A stretch of DNA of 64,000 bases from Diaphorobacter ruginosibacter (lineage in GTDB: Bacteria; Pseudomonadota; Gammaproteobacteria; Burkholderiales; Burkholderiaceae_C). The stretch lies in the NCBI RefSeq assembly GCF_014395975.1, contig NZ_CP060714.1, positions 806,001 through 870,000 of the forward strand. Direction: 5' to 3'. This document shows, piece after piece, positions 8,693 to 16,499 of the stretch. Each line of letters begins with the position of its first letter. Within the stretch, counting starts at the first letter, position 1. A program made the position numbers and the translations under genes. The notes beneath the pieces were generated by a model, which did not search any database, was not told the DNA's origin, and saw nothing but the letters and a program-made list of their open reading frames with translations.

Positions 8693-9501
8693 TTGTTCTG
8701 TTCTCGCATAGTTGAGACATGTTGTGCCTGCTGGTTCGCAAGGAAGCCATTCAGATTATCCGCATTCACAGGCAAGGGTATTCGTAGCAACTCAGCTAGC
8801 CTCAAACCTGCAGTTACCAGCTTGGATGGCACAGGTAAAATCCATGGATGTCGTCCAGCTTCCAAGGCTGCATCCAACACCAATTGTCGCAGACTGCGGA
8901 GGTCTGGCTCGAACAAGTTGGCCTCTCGCGAAGGCTCTTCCATACTGGCAAGCATCAACGTGTTACAACTCAGGCGCTCTATGGTGACTACGGGAACCTG
9001 TCCATGCCCGCCATCGGGCAGTGGGATCAGTGGTAAACGACGTGCCCATTTGCAAATGCGCCCATACAGGCCTCCATTTCCCAAGACAAGCCCGGGTCTA
9101 ACAATGACTACATCTGAATGTCTAGAAAGCTCTTGTTCGAGGGCGAACTTGGTTTGGCCATAAATAGAATCGGCGTGAGCACCTGCAGAATAGGATGAGA
9201 AAAAGATATGTCTGCGAACACCAGCTGCACGTAATTGTGCAACGCATGCTAATGTTCCATCCCGTGTAAGACGAGCACCATCATTACTGCCAAAGTCATG
9301 TGCCAAGTGGATTGCACAATCTACATCTTCTAATATGGAGGAAGGCACGGATTGGCCGAGCGACCACGAAAGCGTCCGGCCTTTGAAATTGACCACTTTG
9401 CCTGCTCGGCAAAGTGCGATGACATCATGTCCCGCAGCGGTAGCATCGATAACTATGTGGGAGCCGATAAACCCCGCAGCGCCAAAGATCAGTACCCGCA
9501 T
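8689..9501 (-). CDS. NAD(P)-dependent epimerase/dehydratase family protein (SDR)
   Basis: The 270-residue protein begins MRVLIFGAAGFIGSHIVIDA, an extended-SDR nucleotide-binding loop. It has FFSSYSAGAHADSIYGQTKF, where Ser and Tyr-x3-Lys (YGQTK) are the catalytic residues, followed by VVIVRPGLVLG. It is shorter than sugar-nucleotide epimerases (about 310-340 residues), so it may be a reductase acting on a keto sugar or lipid-linked keto sugar. The gene overlaps the GMC oxidoreductase by 13 bp. A flavin oxidase next to an SDR reductase could epimerise a hydroxyl by oxidation then reduction; this is inference. Confidence 0.75.
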   Translation of the reverse strand: MRVLIFGAAGFIGSHIVIDATAAGHDVIALCRAGKVVNFKGRTLSWSLGQSVPSSILEDVDCAIHLAHDFGSNDGARLTRDGTLACVAQLRAAGVRRHIFFSSYSAGAHADSIYGQTKFALEQELSRHSDVVIVRPGLVLGNGGLYGRICKWARRLPLIPLPDGGHGQVPVVTIERLSCNTLMLASMEEPSREANLFEPDLRSLRQLVLDAALEAGRHPWILPVPSKLVTAGLRLAELLRIPLPVNADNLNGFLANQQAQHVSTMREQNK

Positions 9502-11060
9502 TGCGTAACCTCTTCGGCGATGCGTGCTGCATTCGCCATCAATGTCAATGAATGATTTTTTGCTGGCAACGATGGTAGGACACTGCCATCGATCACTCTT
9601 ACACGGTTGCTGTTCCAGAGCCTGCCGTCCACATGGGTTTCATATTCATTGGGCGCATGCCGCATTGGAAGGCAACCCGCATGATGAAACCCCCACCCCG
9701 GTGGTGAATGAGAAGCGAAACGCCCGAGTGAATATGCTCCAAGTGAAGAGAGTGCTGGCAGTAAATGTGGCAGTATTGTGCATTCAGCTTGTTTTTCGTA
9801 GACGATCTCAATGCCATTATTTTTATTGAGGCTGAGAGTATTACCTGCCATAGGACGGGCAGTCTCCCATATTTGGGCGACGAGCATTCCTCCTATCAAC
9901 GACCCCATTATACGAATCGCCGCATTCATGGGCAAAGGAATGTCAGGAAGCAGGTCGCTCCATAGTAGACCACCTGGATAGTACAAACTGACCATGTCAC
10001 GTCGCCCAATCCCGTTGAGTGTACCAATCAACTGTACAGGGAAGCTGCATGAGGGCAGCTTGCTACCGAACATGCTAGGCATGAACAGAGGGAGCAGCGT
10101 TGGAGGGTGGTCAATGAAAGGCAGTGCGCGACCATATTCTCCGCCTTGCTGCAGTACCAACCGAGCCGTTTGTATGGTGCCGCAGCCAAGTAAAAGATGC
10201 TGTGTACGAACCACGCAACTTTCGTTTGATTTGAGATTCCGTAGATCCAATTCTACATATTCGGCTGATTCTCGCCAGCCGAGTAATTGGTGTTGTCCGA
10301 GATAGGTGACCTTTCCCTCTGCCCTCAATTCCTCAAGAGTGCGCTTTGCAGTATAGAGCCCTGCTTGTCCACTCGTGAAGAACTCTGTCTCTCCTAAACT
10401 ATGTGCTGAATACGATTGACAGGCTTGGCTTGCTACTGCTAAACGAGACCGTCCTAATAGCAATATATTTTTTGGGGTTCGGTGTGAAAGATAATTCGCA
10501 TATAAGCGCGAAGCCGCTGGAACCATGGGAACGGGGGGCATGCAGGGCAGCGCACCTCCTAGAAAATCTTGCATGTCATCTGCTTGACCAGAGATCCCAA
10601 TGTGTTTTTCCAAATCTTCGTAATAAGATATGAGTTGCGATATCGCTAATGGCCAGCCGCCAGCCTCACTAATATCGGTTTCGGTGTAACGAAGCAGTTG
10701 GGCGCCCCATACATTGGACATACCCCCTGCCGCATGGCTGCCCGCGCCATGGATAATTGCTTTTCCAATTGAATCACGAACGTGAAACGACTCTCCCTGC
10801 ATTACAAATCGCAAGTCAAAAGCGCGCAACTTTGGGTGTATGCGGCCTGCTTCCGTGAGATTCGCTAGCATTTCACCATTGGGGCCGAGCAGTGCTTCAG
10901 AATCTCCTGCAGTTAGTGCGGAGATTAGTGATGGATACTGGAATGATTGCTGGGATACATCTCCCACATCAACTATGCATGTTCCTTGTCTTGGGGAGCT
11001 TCGTGCAGCGGCTACTCCTGCAGGACCAGAGCCGACGATAACGCGCTCAAAGCAGTCCAT
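9489..11060 (-). CDS. GMC family FAD-dependent oxidoreductase
   Basis: The 523-residue protein starts with a Rossmann FAD-binding motif, VIVGSGPAGVAAAR (residues about 8-21). It has a GAGSHAAGGMSNVWGAQLLR segment typical of the GMC N-terminal region. Its C-terminus, NSNRVRVIDGSVLPSLPAKN then LTLMANAARIAEEV, is the GMC C-terminal domain with the second FAD contact and the His/Asn active-site region. GMC enzymes oxidise alcohols. A member in a glycan operon suggests oxidation of a sugar hydroxyl, either free or lipid linked. The gene overlaps the small membrane protein before it by 14 bp and the epimerase after it by 13 bp. The substrate is not determinable. Confidence 0.78.
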   Translation of the reverse strand: MDCFERVIVGSGPAGVAAARSSPRQGTCIVDVGDVSQQSFQYPSLISALTAGDSEALLGPNGEMLANLTEAGRIHPKLRAFDLRFVMQGESFHVRDSIGKAIIHGAGSHAAGGMSNVWGAQLLRYTETDISEAGGWPLAISQLISYYEDLEKHIGISGQADDMQDFLGGALPCMPPVPMVPAASRLYANYLSHRTPKNILLLGRSRLAVASQACQSYSAHSLGETEFFTSGQAGLYTAKRTLEELRAEGKVTYLGQHQLLGWRESAEYVELDLRNLKSNESCVVRTQHLLLGCGTIQTARLVLQQGGEYGRALPFIDHPPTLLPLFMPSMFGSKLPSCSFPVQLIGTLNGIGRRDMVSLYYPGGLLWSDLLPDIPLPMNAAIRIMGSLIGGMLVAQIWETARPMAGNTLSLNKNNGIEIVYEKQAECTILPHLLPALSSLGAYSLGRFASHSPPGWGFHHAGCLPMRHAPNEYETHVDGRLWNSNRVRVIDGSVLPSLPAKNHSLTLMANAARIAEEVTQCGY

Positions 11061-11457
11061 GTCGAACCTTCAAATAGAGTCCGTAAAGCAAACCAAAGAA
11101 GCCACTGAATAAAAGAAAAATCCATATACCACGCCCAAATTGGCGCTGTCGCGAATATCCGGGATGCTTGCCATCGCATTCTGCAATATAGGAGACCAGC
11201 AGCAGCTTTGCCGACAGGGCATGTCGTTGTTGCTTCTTGCCACGTAACCATGGCTCAATGGCAACTGCATTTAGTTGCCTAGTCGATATGATGTGCAGAG
11301 TGCGAGATTCGTCGACTGAAATGTTTTGCAGATCTGGTAAACGCTTGTGGGCTTCTTCATAAGCCTTAATGAAAGCAGATGAAATAGATTTACGGAAAAG
11401 GCAACGATGCAAATGTTTTGCCTCGCTTTCTAAATCGATATTGGTAAACTGTTTCAT
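11047..11457 (-). CDS. hypothetical protein with one C-terminal membrane segment
   Basis: This 136-residue protein is not recognised. It is basic and hydrophilic for about 105 residues. One hydrophobic stretch follows (GIWIFLLFSGFFGLLYGLYL) and then a short basic tail, so it is probably anchored with its N-terminus in the cytoplasm. A cluster of histidines and cysteines (HLHRCLF near residue 17) and LLLVSYIAECDGKHPGYS near the middle are visible, without a known motif. The gene overlaps the start of the GMC oxidoreductase by 14 bp and follows the GT2 after 14 bp. This places it firmly in the operon and suggests it works with the flavoprotein. Confidence 0.65.
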   Translation of the reverse strand: MKQFTNIDLESEAKHLHRCLFRKSISSAFIKAYEEAHKRLPDLQNISVDESRTLHIISTRQLNAVAIEPWLRGKKQQRHALSAKLLLVSYIAECDGKHPGYSRQRQFGRGIWIFLLFSGFFGLLYGLYLKVRHGLL

Positions 11458-11471
11458 TCAGAAAGTGAAGT

Positions 11472-12404
11472 TTAGCGATTCAGGAGTTCGCATTCAAATT
11501 GGCGTTTATCTTGATGTGTGATTGAATCAAGTATTAACCCGATTGCCGCGAGAATGAGTGCGACGATTTGCAGGCCCGTCGCTAGAATTGCAAGCGGTAT
11601 GTGATGGATGTAGCCTTCCCGCAGCCAATCCCCTAATACTGGAATTCCTGCGAGAAGTCCAAGTGCTGCGAATATTAATGCCGAAGTGCCAAAAAAAGCT
11701 AATGGTCGATAGTATCTCAGTACGGTGGTGATCGTATTTATTACTCTCATACCATCGCGAAAGGTATTTAATTTGGAAAAACTGCCTTCAGGGCGGTCCC
11801 GATATTCGACGGGAACTTCCAATATGCGAAATCGTTTGTCAAGTGCATGCAAGGTCATATCTGTCTCAATTTCGAACCCTTCGACGAGAATTGGATAATT
11901 TTTGACAAATCTGCGGTTGAATGCTCTGTATCCACTCATGATGTCTGCAAGTTTGGCGCCAAACAGCTTGTTCACTAAATCGCGAACAAGACAATTACCG
12001 AACCCATGAAAGGCTCGCTTATTCTCTGCCGCGTAGTGGCCGGCGCTGTGACGGTCTCCCACAACCATATCTGCCGTTCCATTCACGATAGGGGTGATTA
12101 AGTCATGGGCTTGGAATGCGGGGTAGGTCATATCTGCATCGGCAAGGATATAAATATCTGCATCAATTTCAATAAATGCACGCCGCACGGCATTCCCCTT
12201 GCCTGCACGAGGCTCATTGATTACACCTCCATGACATTTTAGGCGCTCAAGAGTTTCCCGTGCAAGAGATTCAGTTGAATCCACCGATCTATTGTTGATA
12301 ACCCATATTTCGGCATCGGGCAGATGAGTGTGAAAATCTTCAATGGTAGAAGAAATTGTTTTTTCTTCATTGAATGCGGGTAAAACGATGGCAACACGAA
12401 TCAT
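11472..12404 (-). CDS. glycosyltransferase family 2, polyprenyl-phosphate sugar transferase type
   Basis: The 310-residue enzyme has a DPM1/GtrB-like GT-A domain: VAIVLPAFNEEKTIS at the start, VINNRSVDST, and YILADADMTYP with the metal-binding DxD. DIMSGYRAFNRRFVKNYP and then EVPVEYRDRPEGSFSKLNTF are typical of dolichol/bactoprenol-phosphate sugar synthases. Two membrane segments lie after residue 235. The likely reaction is transfer of a sugar from a nucleotide to polyprenyl phosphate. Start and the preceding stop are 2 bp apart. With GtrA (7488-7892) for flipping and the large membrane protein (12407-14416) as candidate GT-C transferase, it would supply a periplasmic glycosylation step. Confidence 0.85.
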   Translation of the reverse strand: MIRVAIVLPAFNEEKTISSTIEDFHTHLPDAEIWVINNRSVDSTESLARETLERLKCHGGVINEPRAGKGNAVRRAFIEIDADIYILADADMTYPAFQAHDLITPIVNGTADMVVGDRHSAGHYAAENKRAFHGFGNCLVRDLVNKLFGAKLADIMSGYRAFNRRFVKNYPILVEGFEIETDMTLHALDKRFRILEVPVEYRDRPEGSFSKLNTFRDGMRVINTITTVLRYYRPLAFFGTSALIFAALGLLAGIPVLGDWLREGYIHHIPLAILATGLQIVALILAAIGLILDSITHQDKRQFECELLNR

Positions 12405-12406
12405 GG

Positions 12407-14416
12407 CTATTCCTTGACGATCTTTAGATTAACAATGCCGATGCCTAACTTTCGGGGATCTGCACTTAAACCCAATTCCAGCGGCGAGGTGGGTTTGGGG
12501 ATGTGAATTGATAGTTTATCAAGGCACACGCTGTTGTTTTCGAAATGAGCGATCTGTAAGCTATCAGTGGAAGAGAACTTTTGAGGTATTTCTTGGTTGT
12601 CCAAATTGAATATAACGGGGAGAGCTACATTGGGACCAAAGGCATGAGCTGTGGTCAATATTTTATAGCCTCCTGGGGGCAAGCAATTAGGGAAGCCAAA
12701 TTCAACCTGATCTCCATCTGACCAAAGTCCCCATGCTTCCAGAGAGCTTAAGCCGCGATCCCATAGAATCCCCTCTGTTTTCCAATACTCATTCTTGGAA
12801 AAACTGACGGATGCTACTGCATTTTCTGATTCGTACGAAAATTGCTTTCCAAATCGTACTTCACAAATAGTATAGCGATCAATGGCTGTTTTGAATGATC
12901 TGCACTCAAGCGAATCTTCTAAAGGACTATAGTTTAGCCGCCTAAGGCTCCCAGATATTGATGCTGCATCATGGTTGCTAGTTAGAATTCGTATGGGTAA
13001 ATTGGAGGGTGTGGATAGTCTTTTGAAAATTAGATCATCCATTTGCCTCGAAAAGCCAATGCCATAAAAAATACTTTCCGGATGGAGCGATGGGAGTAGG
13101 TATGAGATGGGGGCTCCGATAACCAAGTAATGGGCCGGGTCGGCATGTAGCTGTTCAGCTATTTCAATGTCAAAAGGGTTTTCACTGGCCTTAATCACTG
13201 GTATGTGACCCCAATCAGGCACTTTCATTGTCAAAGCCGAACAGATGGTTAAAGAAAGCATGATCGTCCAACGCAACAAGTTATTGTCCACGATACGTGC
13301 AACCAAGATCCAGATTAGCAACCCTAGAAGTACCTCGAAAGGCATGAGGTATCTTTGGTAGGAAAACATGAGCGACCATAAAAGGAAACTCAATGCCATG
13401 AACAGCAAAAATGCTGTTAATTGTTTGTTAAGTCTTATTGCAGGTTTGCAAATAATCGCAGCGGGCAGAAGTAAGGCTGCAAATAAATATCTGGCGTCTG
13501 CAAAATAAATTTCTGATGTTTTGTTGGTTCCCCAAGCTGATTGGGTTATAAAGAAAAATATTTCTTGAATTGAGGAGAAATGCCAACGCATATCTCTGAA
13601 ATTCACGAAATCATAAAATTCTGATTTAAAAATAGCGTTGTAAAGTGGAAAGACGGGACTTTGCCAGTCATTCCAGAGGATCCAGTACCACCATCCAACT
13701 ATTGAAAAACCAATGCCGCAGGTGAGTAAAAAAAATGTGCAGTTCAGTGTAAATGTTCGCCAGCCGTTCTGGTAATTCAAGATGGCAAAAATGAAAATTG
13801 CACTGAGGGCGAAGGGAGCATTTGTTAGTTTTAAGCCTACCGCAAGACCAAATAATATGCCAGCTATCAGTATTCGGTTCCTTGAAATCAGGTCTTTTTT
13901 ATGTGCTGTGAGGAGTAGATAGATTCCCCAGAGAAGCAATGGCAGAGTCCATGAGGAGAAGAAGGTGGTGCCAAGTTCACTAATCCAAAGCGGTGCCAAG
14001 AGACTTAGGAGAACAGCAGGGATGGTGGAGGGGGAGCTTCGTGAATAGCCAAGGCTTTTTGCAATCTCTTTTGCCAGTAATGCAATTGCCGGTATGCTAA
14101 TGAGTTGAATTAATAAAATCGACCAGGCACTGAATGGGAAGGAAAGATGCTTGAGTGCCAAGTAGGCCAATGCATTGGCGATAGGATTAAAGAAGGATTG
14201 TAGATTGGCTGCGGCTAAGTCGTTCGAGAATCTACCATTTATCAGGGAGTATCCTTGATAATAATGATAATTTAGTAAATCCCAGTTCGTATCTTGTCCG
14301 CGGCGAACAACAAAGATGGCTGCCGCAATCAGGCATGAGAAAATCAACGAGGCTTCTACTATTTTTTGCCTTTTTGTACTTATGACTGTTGATTTTTTTT
14401 GATCTGTGAGTGACAT
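12407..14416 (-). CDS. large multi-span membrane protein, GT-C-like glycosyltransferase candidate
   Basis: The 669-residue protein has about ten to twelve hydrophobic helices in its first 430 residues, then a soluble C-terminal part of about 230 residues without membrane segments. The first periplasmic loop contains GQDTNWDLLNYHYYQGYSL, an aspartate-bearing loop in the place where GT-C enzymes keep catalytic acids. Polytopic proteins with this arrangement are often lipid-linked-sugar-dependent transferases, but no family name can be given by eye. It is the first gene of the seven-gene operon; the start ATG (14414-14416) follows a 216-bp AT-rich gap. In a gtr-type reading it would be the serotype-specific GtrC equivalent. 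Confidence 0.65.
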   Translation of the reverse strand: MSLTDQKKSTVISTKRQKIVEASLIFSCLIAAAIFVVRRGQDTNWDLLNYHYYQGYSLINGRFSNDLAAANLQSFFNPIANALAYLALKHLSFPFSAWSILLIQLISIPAIALLAKEIAKSLGYSRSSPSTIPAVLLSLLAPLWISELGTTFFSSWTLPLLLWGIYLLLTAHKKDLISRNRILIAGILFGLAVGLKLTNAPFALSAIFIFAILNYQNGWRTFTLNCTFFLLTCGIGFSIVGWWYWILWNDWQSPVFPLYNAIFKSEFYDFVNFRDMRWHFSSIQEIFFFITQSAWGTNKTSEIYFADARYLFAALLLPAAIICKPAIRLNKQLTAFLLFMALSFLLWSLMFSYQRYLMPFEVLLGLLIWILVARIVDNNLLRWTIMLSLTICSALTMKVPDWGHIPVIKASENPFDIEIAEQLHADPAHYLVIGAPISYLLPSLHPESIFYGIGFSRQMDDLIFKRLSTPSNLPIRILTSNHDAASISGSLRRLNYSPLEDSLECRSFKTAIDRYTICEVRFGKQFSYESENAVASVSFSKNEYWKTEGILWDRGLSSLEAWGLWSDGDQVEFGFPNCLPPGGYKILTTAHAFGPNVALPVIFNLDNQEIPQKFSSTDSLQIAHFENNSVCLDKLSIHIPKPTSPLELGLSADPRKLGIGIVNLKIVKE

Positions 14417-14632
14417 TAATAATATTTCTTTGGATTTGCATTGAATCCAGTCAATTCGGTGGCTGCTTTTTATTGGTTTGGTTGCATAAATCGAAATTTA
14501 AAAGCGAAAACTTATTTTGAGTACAATGAGCGTCTGTAGTGATTTTGGCTTCTTGTATTCTGTGTTGTGAGTATTGCGTTCAATGGATTTGAATCGGTTG
14601 AATGCCGTTGTGACGATTTATGGAATTGCTTT
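14417..14632 (-). promoter_or_regulatory. AT-rich leader and likely promoter region of the 7-gene operon
   Basis: The gap between two genes read in the same (minus) direction is AT-rich. On the minus strand TTGTAC (about 14522-14517), a 17-base spacer and a TTTTAA/TTTAAA stretch form a weak sigma70-like promoter about 75-80 bp before the start at 14416. Nothing coding was seen. The boundary of low and high GC lies at its right end. Confidence 0.3.
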
Positions 14633-16489
14633 CTATATTCGATTAATTATGGATTTCCGTCCATGCGCCAAGGCCATCAAGCTGGATACGGCGAAGTAGC
14701 GAACCGCCTTGCCCCAGGAGCGGAAAATACCCGAGTTGTCTTCTTTGGCGGTGACCATCGTCAGTGGCACCTCCAGAATATGAAGCCCATGCTTACGCAT
14801 CAGGATGTAGATTCCGAGGTCCTGATAGTCCAGCAACGTGGCATCCGAGGACACCGCCACGGCGATGGCGTTGCGTCGGAAGACACGGAAGCCGGATACG
14901 AAATCCTTCATCTTGAAGCCCGTGAGCGCGCGATACCACTGCCACGCGAAACGGCGTACGACGCTGTGCTGGGTGGCAAAGTAGGCGACCGATAGATCGG
15001 CCTTGGGATTCTGGCGGACCTCATGCAGCAGGGTTGGCAGCTCTTCCACTTCGTAGTAGCTGTCGGCATCGATGGTGACCACGGTTTCGTAGCCGTGGGC
15101 TTGTGCATAGCGTAGGCCGGTTTGCATTGCGCCCCAGGTAGTCATTGCGAGCAGGGGGCGTAGCACCACAGCTCCGCTCATTTCTGCTAGATGACTGGTG
15201 GCGTCAGTGCTGCGGTTGTCGACCACCAGTACTTTGGCTTTTGGTGCCAGGGCAGTCACGCGCTGAATGATGTGTGCTATGTGCTTTTCCTGATTGCGGG
15301 CGCTCACGACGACCATCAGTCCCTTGTGGGAGGGAATGGCGACGGACTCGGGTACCAGGCTTCGGTAATGGCGATTGATTTCACGCTCGCACGGGCCGAT
15401 GCTGAACATGCGTTTGATGGCCTTGATGCCAGCTTCGCCGCAGCGCTTGCGCAGATCGGCATCATGCTGCATGCGGGCGATGTGGCTGCGCCATGCGTGC
15501 ACGTCTTCGTAGGGTACGCGCAGCCCGCTTTTTGCCTGGGACACGATCCATGGCATGCCCGAGCCCGGAAGATCGGTCACGATGCAGGGGCGTCCGTGCA
15601 TCATGGCCTCCAGCACCACGATGCCGAAGGCTTCCGTGCGCTCGCAGGAGGCGAGGCAGAAGACGTCGCATTGGGCGAGCAACGAGTGCTTCTGCGCATC
15701 GTCCAACGCGCCGAGCAATCGCACGCGCGGCGGTTCCCCTGGGCGGCCCGATGCGCTGATCTTGGCTTCGAGTTCTGCGCGCTGTTCGCCTTCGCCAACG
15801 ATCAACAGCTCCACGCCTTGCATGGTGCTCACTGCTTCGATCAGGGTGCCGAAGCCTTTGTAGTAGGCGAGTCGGCCCACGGACAGCAGTTTGAGCTGGG
15901 TGTCGGCGCGCCAGCCCAATTCCTTGGGCAATTCAACGGGAGCGGGTGCCTCGGCGACATTGATGCCCAGAGGAATGATGGCGGTCTTGTTGTGCCAGTT
16001 GCTCAGTGCCTTGCTGGCTTCCAGATACGGAGGCGACGTCGCGATGATCTGGGCCGTGCGCTCCAGCAGCGCTTGCTCGAACGGCTTGTAGACCATGTAC
16101 GCCAACGCAACTGACCACTTGATATCGGAGAACACGATATCGGATTGCCAATGGATGACCCAGGGAATCTTGCGCGCGCTTGGCAGCGTCAGTGCCCACA
16201 GTGCCGAGTTGTTGGGCAAATGCAGATGCAGGACATCCGGTTGGATACGCTCGATGGCTTTGGCCATGGCGCCGCGAAAGCCGGCGGCCATGGGCGCGTA
16301 GACCAGGCTGAATTGCACTGGTACGCGCTGAATCCATGGAGGGTCATCCGGTTCGGGATCGCCATGCACCAGCGCATGGGCATCAATGCCCTGCTTGCGC
16401 TGCTCGTTGATCAAGTCGGAGAGAAAAACCTCCATCCCGCCCCGGTAGGGCGGGTAGAACTTACCGATATGCAGTACCCGCAGTGCCAT
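14633..16489 (-). CDS. fused glycosyltransferase: N-terminal GT4, C-terminal GT2
   Basis: From ATG 16489 the protein has 618 residues. The first 370 or so are a GT-B enzyme of family 4: LHIGKFYPPYRGGMEVFLSD, the SVGRLAYYKGFGTLIEAV strand opening the donor domain, and the acidic region EAFGIVVLEAMMHGRPCIV. After a short linker at about 385 a GT-A family 2 domain follows: MVVVSARNQEKHIAHII, VLVVDNRSTDAT and VVTIDADSYYE, ending in FVSGFRVFRRNAIAV. The open frame runs 41 codons further upstream, but this part overlaps the upstream gene and is arginine-rich shadow sequence. Two transfer activities in one chain would add sugars in sequence; which ones is not known. Confidence 0.82.
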   Translation of the reverse strand: MALRVLHIGKFYPPYRGGMEVFLSDLINEQRKQGIDAHALVHGDPEPDDPPWIQRVPVQFSLVYAPMAAGFRGAMAKAIERIQPDVLHLHLPNNSALWALTLPSARKIPWVIHWQSDIVFSDIKWSVALAYMVYKPFEQALLERTAQIIATSPPYLEASKALSNWHNKTAIIPLGINVAEAPAPVELPKELGWRADTQLKLLSVGRLAYYKGFGTLIEAVSTMQGVELLIVGEGEQRAELEAKISASGRPGEPPRVRLLGALDDAQKHSLLAQCDVFCLASCERTEAFGIVVLEAMMHGRPCIVTDLPGSGMPWIVSQAKSGLRVPYEDVHAWRSHIARMQHDADLRKRCGEAGIKAIKRMFSIGPCEREINRHYRSLVPESVAIPSHKGLMVVVSARNQEKHIAHIIQRVTALAPKAKVLVVDNRSTDATSHLAEMSGAVVLRPLLAMTTWGAMQTGLRYAQAHGYETVVTIDADSYYEVEELPTLLHEVRQNPKADLSVAYFATQHSVVRRFAWQWYRALTGFKMKDFVSGFRVFRRNAIAVAVSSDATLLDYQDLGIYILMRKHGLHILEVPLTMVTAKEDNSGIFRSWGKAVRYFAVSSLMALAHGRKSIINRI

Positions 16490-16499
16490 GTTGAGGGGG

